From Chryseobacterium gallinarum (GTDB taxonomy: Bacteria > Bacteroidota > Bacteroidia > Flavobacteriales > Weeksellaceae): DNA of 64,000 nucleotides. This document shows, one piece after another, positions 8,281-16,587 of the stretch. The stretch lies in NCBI RefSeq assembly GCF_001021975.1, contig NZ_CP009928.1:3538001-3602000 (forward strand). The letters run 5' to 3'. The notes under the pieces were generated by a model. That model was not told where the DNA came from. It ran no database searches and was given only the letters and a program-made list of their open reading frames with translations. The position numbers and the translations under genes were made by a program. How positions within the stretch are numbered: the stretch's first letter is position 1; every line of letters begins with the position of its first letter.

Positions 8281-10611
8281 TTAAAATTTGAAATTATAAG
8301 TGATGTTAGGTACCCAGCGGAATAAAGAAGTTTGCATGGCACGGGTTGTTCCCGGGTTATCCGGATTGTCTTCGAAATTGATGATGTAGGCATTCTCACG
8401 GCCATACAGGTTATAAATTCCAAAAGTCCATGAGCCACGGAATCGTTTATTGGATTCCGGTTCGTATGTTGCACTCAGGTCCATTCTGTGATAAGCAGGC
8501 ATTCTGTCTGCATTTCTATTGCTGTATTGGAAAACAGTCTGGCCGTTCAGTTCATATTTCCCGGTAGGGAAGGTTACGGCATTTCCTGTGCTGTATACAA
8601 ACAATCCTGAGACAGACCATTTAGGATTCAGCTGATAAGTTGCTACCACAGAAAGATCATGGGTTTTGTCCATTCTGGCATTATACCAGTCATTATTATT
8701 GATCCCGTTGATTTTTCGTTCTGTTTTAGACAGGGTGTAGGAGATCCATCCTGTAAGCTTTCCGCTTTTCTTTTTGGCAATAAGCTCAAGGCCGTAAGCC
8801 CTTCCTTTTCCGAATAGAAGTTCTCTTTCTACATCAGCAGCTGTATCAAAAGTGATCTGGGCGCCGTTTTTAAAATCGATCTGGTTCTGCATGGATTTGT
8901 AGTAGATCTCGGCATTCAGCTCATAATTGTTATTGTTGAAATTTCTGCTGTATCCCAGACTGATCTGATCTGCAATTTCAGGCTTTACCGTATAGCTGCT
9001 TCCGATCCACTGGTCTGTAGGGTTGCCGCTGTTGGAATTGCTTAAAAGATGCAGATTCTGGGTATTGCGGGAATAGGCTCCTTTCACACTGCTCACCTCA
9101 TTGATCCGGTAGTTTGCCGAAATTCTGGGCTCAAGATTGGCATAGGTTTTTCCGATTTTACCTTTTTCAAGAAACCTGCTGCCGGTAAGCACCCCGTTTT
9201 CATAAGTATTAAATGTATCACCTCCCAGAATACTGAACATGGAAAGCCTGGCTCCATAGTTGATTGTCAGCTTTTCCGTAGCTTTAAAATCATCATTGAT
9301 GTACAATGCATTTTCCCATGATTTTCTTGGATTCCTCGGAAAACTGCTTACGCTTGTTCCTGAAGCACTGCTTGGGGTAATGGTATGATAAATCGACTGA
9401 AGACCGAAACGGACCGAATGTTTGTTTCCGGCAAACCAGGTGAAATCCTGCTTTAGATTCCAGTCCTGTATTTTTGAATTCAATCCGAAAGTATTATTGT
9501 TACTCTTCAGACTGATTTTGTAATCATAATTGCTGTAGATAAATGAGGTATTGGAAAACAATTTGCTGCTGATAATGCTGTTCCATCTCAATGTAGCGGT
9601 GGTATTTCCCCAATCTGTAGAAAATGTATTTCCTAATCCCAGAACATCCCTCCCGAAATATCCTGAAAGATAAAGCCGGTTATTTTCGTTAATCTGGTAA
9701 TTGGCTTTCAGGTTCAGGTCATAAAAGTATAATTTGTTGTCTTTATAATCTTTATTTGTTTTAAGGAATAGATCCGCATATGTTCTTCTTCCCGAAACAA
9801 TGAAAGAAGACTTTTCCTTTTGAATAGGTCCTTCTACACTTAGCCTGCTGCTGATTAACCCGATTCCTCCGTTGATATTATAGTCTTTATTATTTCCGTC
9901 CTTCATCTTCACGTCAAGTACTGAAGAAAGCCTCCCTCCGTATTGGGCGGGGCTGTTTCCTTTAATAATGCTGGCATCTTTTAAAGCATCACTGTTGAAA
10001 GTACTGAAAAAGCCCAGTAAGTGTGAGGCATTATAAACCGGGGCTTCATCCAGTAGGATCAGGTTCTGGTCGGTGGCACCACCTCTCACGCTGAATCCGC
10101 TGCTTCCCTCACCGTTGCTTTTAATACCCGGCAATAGCTGTATAGTTTTCATTACATCTTTTTCTCCGAAAAGAACAGGGAGTTTTTCTATATTTTTAAT
10201 ACTTAATGTTTCAGCCCCCATTTGAGCTGATGTCAGGTTTTTGTCCTTTTTAATACCGGTAATAATTACTTCATCAATTGATTTTGATACCTGTTCCTGC
10301 TGGCTGAGCAGGAGATCCTGTTTGATATTCTGATTGACCGTAATCTGCTGTTCAAAATCCTTATAACCAGGATAAGAGATTATGATCTTGTAATTCCCTT
10401 CCGGTAAAGACAGGGAATAAAAGCCATATTCATTGGCGATCACATTAATAGAAGGATCTTCAGCTACTTTTACACTTACTCCGATCAGAAGTTCTCCGTT
10501 TTTTTGATCTTTAACGGTTCCGCTGACCTGGTATTTTTGTTGGGCTATAGCCCAACTGCTGATACAGAAGGCGGCTGAAGCGGCAGCAATTTTAAAAAAA
10601 GATGTTTGCAT
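8281..10611 (-). CDS. TonB-dependent outer-membrane receptor
   Basis: A 776-residue receptor. The signal peptide ends near AIAQ (residue 24). A carboxypeptidase-regulatory-like domain follows (about 28-110, VSGTVKDQKNGELLIGVSV), then the plug domain (about 115-245, with SVRGGATDQNLILLDEAPVY and GGRLSSVLDVKMKDG). A long beta-barrel ends in F (NITYNFKF), the usual outer-membrane C-terminal signature. It imports a substrate across the outer membrane with energy from TonB-ExbBD. It is the first gene of a pair with the DUF4249 lipoprotein. The C terminus is not the SusC type, so it is better called a DUF4249-linked receptor. I found no Fur box or sigma/anti-sigma pair nearby, so the ligand stays unknown. 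Confidence 0.9.
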   Translation of the reverse strand: MQTSFFKIAAASAAFCISSWAIAQQKYQVSGTVKDQKNGELLIGVSVKVAEDPSINVIANEYGFYSLSLPEGNYKIIISYPGYKDFEQQITVNQNIKQDLLLSQQEQVSKSIDEVIITGIKKDKNLTSAQMGAETLSIKNIEKLPVLFGEKDVMKTIQLLPGIKSNGEGSSGFSVRGGATDQNLILLDEAPVYNASHLLGFFSTFNSDALKDASIIKGNSPAQYGGRLSSVLDVKMKDGNNKDYNINGGIGLISSRLSVEGPIQKEKSSFIVSGRRTYADLFLKTNKDYKDNKLYFYDLNLKANYQINENNRLYLSGYFGRDVLGLGNTFSTDWGNTTATLRWNSIISSKLFSNTSFIYSNYDYKISLKSNNNTFGLNSKIQDWNLKQDFTWFAGNKHSVRFGLQSIYHTITPSSASGTSVSSFPRNPRKSWENALYINDDFKATEKLTINYGARLSMFSILGGDTFNTYENGVLTGSRFLEKGKIGKTYANLEPRISANYRINEVSSVKGAYSRNTQNLHLLSNSNSGNPTDQWIGSSYTVKPEIADQISLGYSRNFNNNNYELNAEIYYKSMQNQIDFKNGAQITFDTAADVERELLFGKGRAYGLELIAKKKSGKLTGWISYTLSKTERKINGINNNDWYNARMDKTHDLSVVATYQLNPKWSVSGLFVYSTGNAVTFPTGKYELNGQTVFQYSNRNADRMPAYHRMDLSATYEPESNKRFRGSWTFGIYNLYGRENAYIINFEDNPDNPGTTRAMQTSLFRWVPNITYNFKF

Positions 10612-10825
10612 TGAGTTTATTTTTTACACGAGTAGAAATCCCTTCAATATCAGTTATAGTTTACTGGATTAGTTGGTGAAAAGAAAGATTAGTTACATAT
10701 AAAGCGTTAATTATGAAATAAATGCACTTGAAAATGCTTTTTTCAGTTCAATATACATGTATTCCTATGGCTATCGATTCAAATATTAGCCTTATATTGT
10801 TGTAAAAAATTGTCAGAAACAGTAT

Positions 10826-11416
10826 ATGGGACAACTAAAGAAATGGCTTGTAAGCAATGGGTCTACAGTGGTTTTAGCTATCCTGCTGATTGTATTGCTT
10901 GTAAATCCCGATGCCAAAGCATGGCTGATGAGGCAGGTTGCTTCCACCGGCCTGCTCAATTCCAGTATGTCAGGGCCTGGAAATAAAGATGATAAAGGTG
11001 TATCAGAGATTTCATATGCAGATTTTCCCCTGATAAATGAACAAGGGAAAAATATATCAGATTGTAAAGGGAAAGTGGTTTTTATCAATTTTTGGGCGTC
11101 ATGGTGCCCTCCATGCCGTGCTGAATTTCCCTCTATCCAGAAATTTTATGAAAAATACCGTTCCCATCCGGACCTGATTTTCCTCACAGTAAACCTGGAC
11201 GATAATCCGGCAGCGGGAAAAGCATACCTGAAAGAAAAAGGATTTACAGTTCCGTTTCTGACTCCCGCAGGTTCTGTTCCAAAAGAAATTTACGACGGAT
11301 CACTGCCTACTACAGTAGTTTTGGACAAGCAGGGGAAAATCCGGCTTCGGCATACAGGAGTTGCAGACTATAGCAAGGATTCTTTTTATAACGGAATTGA
11401 TACATTATTAAAGTAG
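10826..11416 (+). CDS. TlpA/ResA-like membrane-anchored thioredoxin
   Basis: A 196-residue protein. One N-terminal membrane anchor (about residues 13-27) is followed by a periplasmic AhpC/TSA-like thioredoxin domain. The redox motif W-C-P-P-C has Cys94 and Cys97 in NFWASWCPPC, and a cis-proline segment SLPTTVVLDKQGKI follows. TlpA/ResA proteins reduce disulfides in the periplasm, for example in cytochrome c maturation or under oxidative stress. It is divergent from the TonB receptor, with 214 bp between the starts. The CPPC pair is the ResA/TlpA-type active site. The partner is not evident from neighbours. Confidence 0.9.
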   Translation: MGQLKKWLVSNGSTVVLAILLIVLLVNPDAKAWLMRQVASTGLLNSSMSGPGNKDDKGVSEISYADFPLINEQGKNISDCKGKVVFINFWASWCPPCRAEFPSIQKFYEKYRSHPDLIFLTVNLDDNPAAGKAYLKEKGFTVPFLTPAGSVPKEIYDGSLPTTVVLDKQGKIRLRHTGVADYSKDSFYNGIDTLLK

Positions 11417-11447
11417 ATACAGCAACCTGAAGTGTGAATGTTGTTTT

Positions 11448-11813
11448 TTGTATATGGTAGAGAATGAAATAATGAATTTATACACCTTATTTTCTTTCCA
11501 TGAGAAAGAAGATTATTATTTTTCCGTGATCGATAAACAGGGAATCATTTTTAATAAATTTCAGCTTCCCGGATACAGGGATACTCCTGTTAGAAATAAC
11601 TGCATTCCCATTAAAGAAGAATTTTCTGAAGAGCATCATCTGCATCTGGATGATTTCCTTCACCAATACGATCTGTATACATGCTATACAGGAGGTGTAG
11701 GTGATCTGTTTTCCGAAAAAGCCGTTCTTGCCCTGAGGGAAGAACTACAGGGAGAAGTTGAATTTATCCCATGTATGCTGAAAGGCCGGCCCGTACCTGT
11801 ATATGCAGAGTAA
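11448..11813 (+). CDS. Small protein of unknown function
   Basis: I do not recognise this 121-residue protein. It has no signal peptide or membrane helix. The sequence is acidic with His- and Asp-rich patches (EEHHLHLDDFLHQYD) and a C-terminal helix-strand ending GRPVPVYAE. Three in-frame starts compete (11448, 11454, 11472); the last would begin MNLYTLFSFHEKEDYYF, which looks like the natural first strand. It lies 31 bp after the thioredoxin stop and 60 bp before the SMI1-like gene, so it may be part of the same transcript. Its size and neighbourhood resemble small immunity or defence-associated proteins, but that is only an impression. Confidence 0.6.
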   Translation: MYMVENEIMNLYTLFSFHEKEDYYFSVIDKQGIIFNKFQLPGYRDTPVRNNCIPIKEEFSEEHHLHLDDFLHQYDLYTCYTGGVGDLFSEKAVLALREELQGEVEFIPCMLKGRPVPVYAE

Positions 11814-11873
11814 TCTAAATCATACCAAATATCATTTTGAAATTTTTCAAACAAAATAAGAATTCGGCTTGCT

Positions 11874-12358
11874 ATGAATCCATTTAAAATAATGTCGATT
11901 GAAGCGATAGAAACAGAAATTTTAAAGGAAAAAAGAATCCTGCAAAACTTTCCAAAAACCGTTGATTTTCCTTTTCCTGACCGGTATAAAAGTCTGGTTA
12001 CTTCAATAAAAACCAGTGAAATTGCTTCAGAAGCTATTTTATACAGTTCTGTAGAAGCTGTGAATGAAAATAAAGCATTTCAAATGCCGGGCTACTGGTG
12101 TTTTGCAGGTAATGGTCAGGGAGATCGTTGGTTTTTTGATCCGGATGGAAATGTTTTGTTTTATGATCATGATGATGAAAAATGCAGCTGATGAATATCG
12201 GTTTCGGACAATGGCTGCAAATGGCATTTATTATTCAGCAGCTGGATGCATATTCCGATGAATATGATGATATCCCGGAAACCGTTAAACAATATTTTTA
12301 TGAAACTTTACATATCCTAGATCCTGCATTAAGTGAAAATTATCCTTTTACAGTGTAA
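11874..12358 (+). pseudogene. SMI1/KNR4-like (SUKH) protein split by a one-base frameshift
   Basis: The first frame (11874-12191, 105 residues) has the core of an SMI1/KNR4-like fold: a helical start, then GYWCFAGNGQGDRWFFDPDG and VLFYDHDDEK. It stops abruptly after DEKCS. The next frame continues without a gap from 12182 as M-Q-L-MNIGFGQWLQMAFIIQQLD and runs to a TAA at 12356-12358, which supplies the expected C-terminal helices. The join is in a run of five A residues near 12178; six would restore one protein of about 160 residues. So either a real frameshift, a phase-variable site or a sequencing error. SUKH proteins are often toxin-immunity proteins, but no toxin gene is adjacent. The family call is from visible pattern only. 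Confidence 0.65.
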
Positions 12359-12453
12359 TGGTTTAATCTTTTATGATCCGTAGAGTGCAAATGCCTTCCG
12401 GGTTTTGAGGGTTTTTCTTACATTTATCATAAACAAACAATATTATATCGCTT

Positions 12454-13242
12454 ATGAATATTCAGCTTTTTTCAAAAAATGCATTAGTAGGAGCGGCCAC
12501 ACAAGGGATAGGTGCCGGAATTGCCACTGAACTGGCAAAATGTGGAGCCAATGTAACGGTAATGTCGCGTAGCGAAACAAAACTTCAGGATTTTGTGTCT
12601 TCATTGCCTGTTGTTCATGCTAATCAGAAACATCAATATCTTGTAGCTGACTTTTCTGATTTTGAAAACTATAAAAAAGTGATTCGTGAATATTTTCATA
12701 ATAACTCCATAGATATTCTGGTCAACAATACCAATGGGCCCGAGCCGGGACTGGCATTAGATAAAATACCGGAGGATTATCAACAGGCATTTGACCTCCT
12801 TTTTAAGACCGTCTGTGAAACCACCCTCCTGGCTTTGCCTTATATGATCGCACAAAATGAGGGACGGATTATCAATGTTTCTTCTCTGTCAGTCAAAGAG
12901 CCTATAGGCAATCTGGCACTATCCAATTCCATTCGTTCAGCAGTAATCGCGTGGGCAAAAACACTGTCTAATGAAATAGCACAACATAATATTACCATTA
13001 ATAATGTTCTGACCGGCTATTTTGATACGGAAAGAATACAAAACCTGATTCAGCATGAAGCTCAACAAACCGGAGGATCTGCTGAAGCCATCAGGAAAGC
13101 CAGGGAAAATAAAATTCCGATGAAAAGATTAGGAAAACCTGAAGAGTATGGACATCTTGTAGCTTTTCTGGCCTCGGAATATGCCGCCTATCTTACCGGA
13201 GCAAGTATTCCTCTGGATGGAGGCCTGAATAATACCTATTAA
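12454..13242 (+). CDS. SDR-family oxidoreductase without the usual active-site Tyr
   Basis: A 262-residue short-chain dehydrogenase/reductase-like protein. The nucleotide-binding loop is GAATQGIG (13-20), in place of TGxxxGIG. The NNTNGP segment stands for NNAG, the catalytic-loop serine is present in NVSSLS, and the C terminus has the usual LTGASIPLDGG. Where most family members have YxxxK, this one reads LSNSIRSAV, so both Tyr and Lys are absent. That is characteristic of a known divergent branch annotated as 3-oxoacyl-ACP-reductase-like. It may bind NAD(P) without ordinary reductase chemistry. It is convergent with the AraC gene, 9 bp from its stop. Confidence 0.85.
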   Translation: MNIQLFSKNALVGAATQGIGAGIATELAKCGANVTVMSRSETKLQDFVSSLPVVHANQKHQYLVADFSDFENYKKVIREYFHNNSIDILVNNTNGPEPGLALDKIPEDYQQAFDLLFKTVCETTLLALPYMIAQNEGRIINVSSLSVKEPIGNLALSNSIRSAVIAWAKTLSNEIAQHNITINNVLTGYFDTERIQNLIQHEAQQTGGSAEAIRKARENKIPMKRLGKPEEYGHLVAFLASEYAAYLTGASIPLDGGLNNTY

Positions 13243-13251
13243 GTTTGAAGA

Positions 13252-14064
13252 TCAGTTGGCAGGATTCCTGAATATTGTACTGCTTTTTCTAAGATCGGAA
13301 GGCCTGGACCGGGTAAATTCGTGAAACGTGTCACTAAACGCACTGATGGAGCTGTAACCGACATCATCGGCAATTTCACTGATGGATTTATCCGTATTCA
13401 GAAGCAGTTCGATAGCCTTGATAATCCTCAATGTTTTCAGATACTGAAGAAAAGAAATATCCATATCTGCTTTAAACAGGCGGGACATGGAACGCTCACT
13501 TAATCCGAACCGGGAGCTTACATTGGCTAAAGTATGCTTTTCGCCGATATTCCACTCAAGGTAAGAAACTATTTTGATCATCTGCTTGTTGTGGGTGGCA
13601 GGGAGAATAATCGGTAAAGGCTGTTGATGCGTTTTGGGGAGAATTTTTTTTAAGGCAACTAAAAATTCAAAGTTTTCATCCCCGGAAGTCACATGTTTTT
13701 CGTCCCATATTTCTGTGTATTTAATCATCTGAATCAGCAATTCTGATGCAGGATAGATCCCTAATCTGCCATAAAAAGGATCTGAAACATCATCATAGGC
13801 ATAGAAATAAAGTGAGCGAAGCATGGTAGCAGAGTGGCCGATTTCAAGGATGTGTTCCATTCCCTGAGGAATCCAGAAAAAATGCCGTGCTGGTACCACA
13901 TAAGTACGGTTATCAATGGTAATATAGGCGATGCCACCTTCTACATAACTTAACTGACCTTTGGTATGCTTGTGGAACGGGATCAGTTTTTCAGATTTTT
14001 CGTGCATCACAAAGACACTTTTATCATGCTGATCGATATGCGGAAGTGTAGCGATTAATCCCAT
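13252..14064 (-). CDS. AraC-family transcriptional regulator
   Basis: A 270-residue regulator. The N-terminal cupin-like sensor domain (about 10-140) has FHKHTKGQLSYVEGG and HFFWIPQGMEHILEIG. The C-terminal region (about 165-265) has two helix-turn-helix motifs: HTLANVSSRFGLSERSMSRL and the AraC signature ISEIADDVGYSSISAFSDTF. It is divergent from the efflux operon that starts at 14197, with 132 bp between the starts, so it most likely controls that operon and perhaps itself. The ligand may be a compound exported by the pump. I found no clear direct-repeat AraC site in the shared region. Confidence 0.9.
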   Translation of the reverse strand: MGLIATLPHIDQHDKSVFVMHEKSEKLIPFHKHTKGQLSYVEGGIAYITIDNRTYVVPARHFFWIPQGMEHILEIGHSATMLRSLYFYAYDDVSDPFYGRLGIYPASELLIQMIKYTEIWDEKHVTSGDENFEFLVALKKILPKTHQQPLPIILPATHNKQMIKIVSYLEWNIGEKHTLANVSSRFGLSERSMSRLFKADMDISFLQYLKTLRIIKAIELLLNTDKSISEIADDVGYSSISAFSDTFHEFTRSRPSDLRKSSTIFRNPAN

Positions 14065-14091
14065 ACAAAGAACTTAAATAATATCAGAATG

Positions 14092-14099
14092 CAAATATA
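14092..14099 (-). promoter_or_regulatory. Candidate -7 box of the AraC-family gene
   Basis: On the minus strand the sequence reads TATATTTG, an exact TAnnTTTG match, 28 bp upstream of the start codon. A -33 TTTG at the usual spacing is not seen. Confidence 0.45.
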
Positions 14100-14163
14100 A
14101 TCATTTGGCCGGAATCATGTAAAACTTGACTATTTTAGATAAAAATATTTTCAGGATTGCCGA

Positions 14164-14171
14164 TAAATTTG
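14164..14171 (+). promoter_or_regulatory. Candidate -7 box of the efflux operon
   Basis: TAAATTTG matches TAnnTTTG exactly, 25 bp before the TolC-type ATG at 14197. The -33 region is AT-rich without TTTG at 19 bp, which would fit a promoter that needs the AraC-type activator. Confidence 0.5.
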
Positions 14172-14196
14172 CACTGCAATAATTCGAAAAATTCAG

Positions 14197-15519
14197 ATGA
14201 AAATTTATCTCACCGGACTGCTGTTGCTGGGTATTATCTATAGCATACCGGCCCAGGCAGGCAGTCTCCGAAATGATACCATCCGGCTCTCTCTAAAAGA
14301 CGCATGGCAAAGAGCTGAAGAAAACAGCCGTTATATTAAAATCAATACCATCAATACAGACATTGCAGAAGCGGAAGTAAAAGATGCCAAACGGGAAAGA
14401 TTACCGGAAATAGGAGTGAAAGGTTCCATTGAAAAGGCTTCCAACATCCCTATCTATGAAAACGGAATCTTTTCCAGACCGGTCCAGCATGAAGTAATTC
14501 ACACCCTTTACAGAGCCGGAGCCGACTTTTACCTCAATATTTATGAAGGAAATAAACTCAATCTTAAAATCAAAGAAAACCAGACGCTTCAAAAAATTAA
14601 AAATATAAGGAAAGAACAGTCAGTTTCCGATATCCATTACAAAACAGCCACCCTTTATCTTGAACTTCAGAAAACTTTAATTTTCCGTAACCTTATCAGG
14701 CAGGATATTGCTGATCAGCAAACACAGCTTAAGGAAATACAGGCCCTTTACAAAAACGGGGTGGTATTAAAGACAGATGTTTTAAGGGTAGAACTTGAAC
14801 TTTCCAAACGGAAAATGGCCCTGATGACTATTGAAAACGATATTCTTATCGCCATGCAAAAGCTGAATATTATCCTGGGGATTCCTGATGACCAGATTGT
14901 TATTCCTGACGCTCCGTTCAGTCAGTGGGATGAAAATACAACATATAAGGAATATCTGCAACTGGCGCTGGATCATTCTTTTGATTATCATGTTTCTGAA
15001 CAGCAGACAGAACTCAGCAAAATTAAACTAAAGCAGGTAAAAGCGAATGTAAGCCCTAAAATTGGTTTGTATGGCGAGTTTTACTATGCTAATCCGCAGA
15101 TTTTCCTGTATCCTTATAACCCTTATTGGTATTCATTAGGAATTGTAGGTCTGAAAGCTTCTTTTTCCATTTCATCGCTGTATCATAACACACAAAAGGT
15201 AAAAGCTGCCGCCCTGGAGTTTGAGAAAGAAGAAGAGACCCATAAGGATACGGAAGATAAAGTGAGGCAGCAGGTGAAAGAAGCGTATCTGCGATACCAG
15301 GAAGCCCTTGAGCAGATCAGGGTTGCAGAAACCAATGTAACCCAGGCCAAAGAAAATGCACGGATTACCAAAAATACCTATTTCAGCCAGACTTCTTTAA
15401 TCACAGATCTGCTGGATGCAGATATACAGCTGCTTCAGACAAAATTTGAACTGGAAGCGGCAAAAATTATGGCACAAAACAATTATTATTTATTACAAAA
15501 CATAACAGGTACTTTATAA
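14197..15519 (+). CDS. TolC-family outer-membrane efflux protein
   Basis: A 440-residue outer-membrane factor. The signal peptide is MKIYLTGLLLLGIIYSIPAQ. Two long coiled-coil repeats follow, one near IAEAEVKDAKRERLPEIGVKG and one near SEQQTELSKIKLKQVKANVSP, the internal duplication expected for TolC proteins. Trimers form a channel from the periplasm through the outer membrane. It is the first gene of a three-gene operon with an EmrA/HlyD adaptor 3 bp downstream and an EmrB-type transporter, so the set forms a complete tripartite drug exporter. Residue count is normal for the family. Confidence 0.92.
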   Translation: MKIYLTGLLLLGIIYSIPAQAGSLRNDTIRLSLKDAWQRAEENSRYIKINTINTDIAEAEVKDAKRERLPEIGVKGSIEKASNIPIYENGIFSRPVQHEVIHTLYRAGADFYLNIYEGNKLNLKIKENQTLQKIKNIRKEQSVSDIHYKTATLYLELQKTLIFRNLIRQDIADQQTQLKEIQALYKNGVVLKTDVLRVELELSKRKMALMTIENDILIAMQKLNIILGIPDDQIVIPDAPFSQWDENTTYKEYLQLALDHSFDYHVSEQQTELSKIKLKQVKANVSPKIGLYGEFYYANPQIFLYPYNPYWYSLGIVGLKASFSISSLYHNTQKVKAAALEFEKEEETHKDTEDKVRQQVKEAYLRYQEALEQIRVAETNVTQAKENARITKNTYFSQTSLITDLLDADIQLLQTKFELEAAKIMAQNNYYLLQNITGTL

Positions 15520-15522
15520 ACA

Positions 15523-16587
15523 ATGAAAAAGAAATATACGCCTACTGACCGTTTAATTACCAGGATTACAGGTTGGGTTTCCCTTTTTATCGTAGCAGCA
15601 TTGGCGGTATGGGGCGGATTTACGCTCAGAAACTATTCTAAATATGAACAAACCAACGATGCCCAAGTACAGGAATATGTAAATCCGATTATTTCCAGGG
15701 CAGGCGGGTTCATTGTCGCGGTAAAGTTTGAAGAGAATCAGGAAGTTAAAAAAGGGGATACCCTCCTGGTCATTGATAACCGTGAATATATTCTCCAGCA
15801 GAAACAAACCCAGGCAGCCCTTCAGAAAGCCAGGGCGGAGCTGAAAGTATTGGAAAGCAATACCAGTACCACAGAGAAGCAGGCGGCTTCAGCCCGGGCC
15901 CAGGTAGCTGCCAATAAAGCGAAAGTCTGGAAACAGCAGCTTGATTATAACCGCTATGAGAAACTCTACAATGAAGAATCGGCCACCAGGCAAAGGCTGG
16001 AAGATGTAAAAGCCACTTTGGAGGTGAATGAGAATGATTATAAGTCTTCACAGGATATCTATGCTGCTTCTGTATCCAAAATAAACGATATCCAGGCCGA
16101 GAAAACGGTTGTTCTGGCTGAGATTGCAAGACTGGAAGCTCTACTGGACCGCCATAAGCTGGATGTAAGCTATACAGCTGTTACAGCAGCATATGACGGT
16201 AGGATGGGGAGAAGAACCGTTGAGGTAGGGCAGATGATTGAAGCCGGAGAAACACTGGCTTTTATTGTCAATAATGAAACGGACAAATGGGTGGTGGCCA
16301 ATTATAAAGAGACCCAGATTAAGGATATGCATATCGGAGACCATGTAAAGATTGTAGCCGATTCTTATCCCGACAGAGAATTTCAGGGAACCATTATTTC
16401 TTTATCTCCAGCTACGGGATCAAGTTTTTCGTTACTGCCGCCTGATAATTCTACCGGAAATTATGTGAAAATTGTACAGCGTATTCCCGTAAGAATTCGC
16501 GTGGATGGAAAAAGAAAGGATATTGATGTCCTGAAAGTGGGGATGAATGTAAACGTATATGCCCGTAAAAAGCATTTCAATGGCTAG
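15523..16587 (+). CDS. HlyD/EmrA-type membrane-fusion protein
   Basis: A 354-residue periplasmic adaptor. One N-terminal membrane helix (about 16-32, SLFIVAALAVWGGFTL) is followed by the split biotinyl-lipoyl domain (ISRAGGFIVAVKFEENQEVKKGDTLLVID and later VSYTAVTAAYDGRMG). A coiled-coil hairpin (about 95-205) and a beta-barrel with WVVANYKETQIKDMHIGDHV, typical of EmrA, complete it. It links the inner-membrane transporter encoded next to the TolC-type channel encoded before. The last codons overlap the start of the transporter gene by 8 bases, which suggests translational coupling. Confidence 0.92.
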   Translation: MKKKYTPTDRLITRITGWVSLFIVAALAVWGGFTLRNYSKYEQTNDAQVQEYVNPIISRAGGFIVAVKFEENQEVKKGDTLLVIDNREYILQQKQTQAALQKARAELKVLESNTSTTEKQAASARAQVAANKAKVWKQQLDYNRYEKLYNEESATRQRLEDVKATLEVNENDYKSSQDIYAASVSKINDIQAEKTVVLAEIARLEALLDRHKLDVSYTAVTAAYDGRMGRRTVEVGQMIEAGETLAFIVNNETDKWVVANYKETQIKDMHIGDHVKIVADSYPDREFQGTIISLSPATGSSFSLLPPDNSTGNYVKIVQRIPVRIRVDGKRKDIDVLKVGMNVNVYARKKHFNG

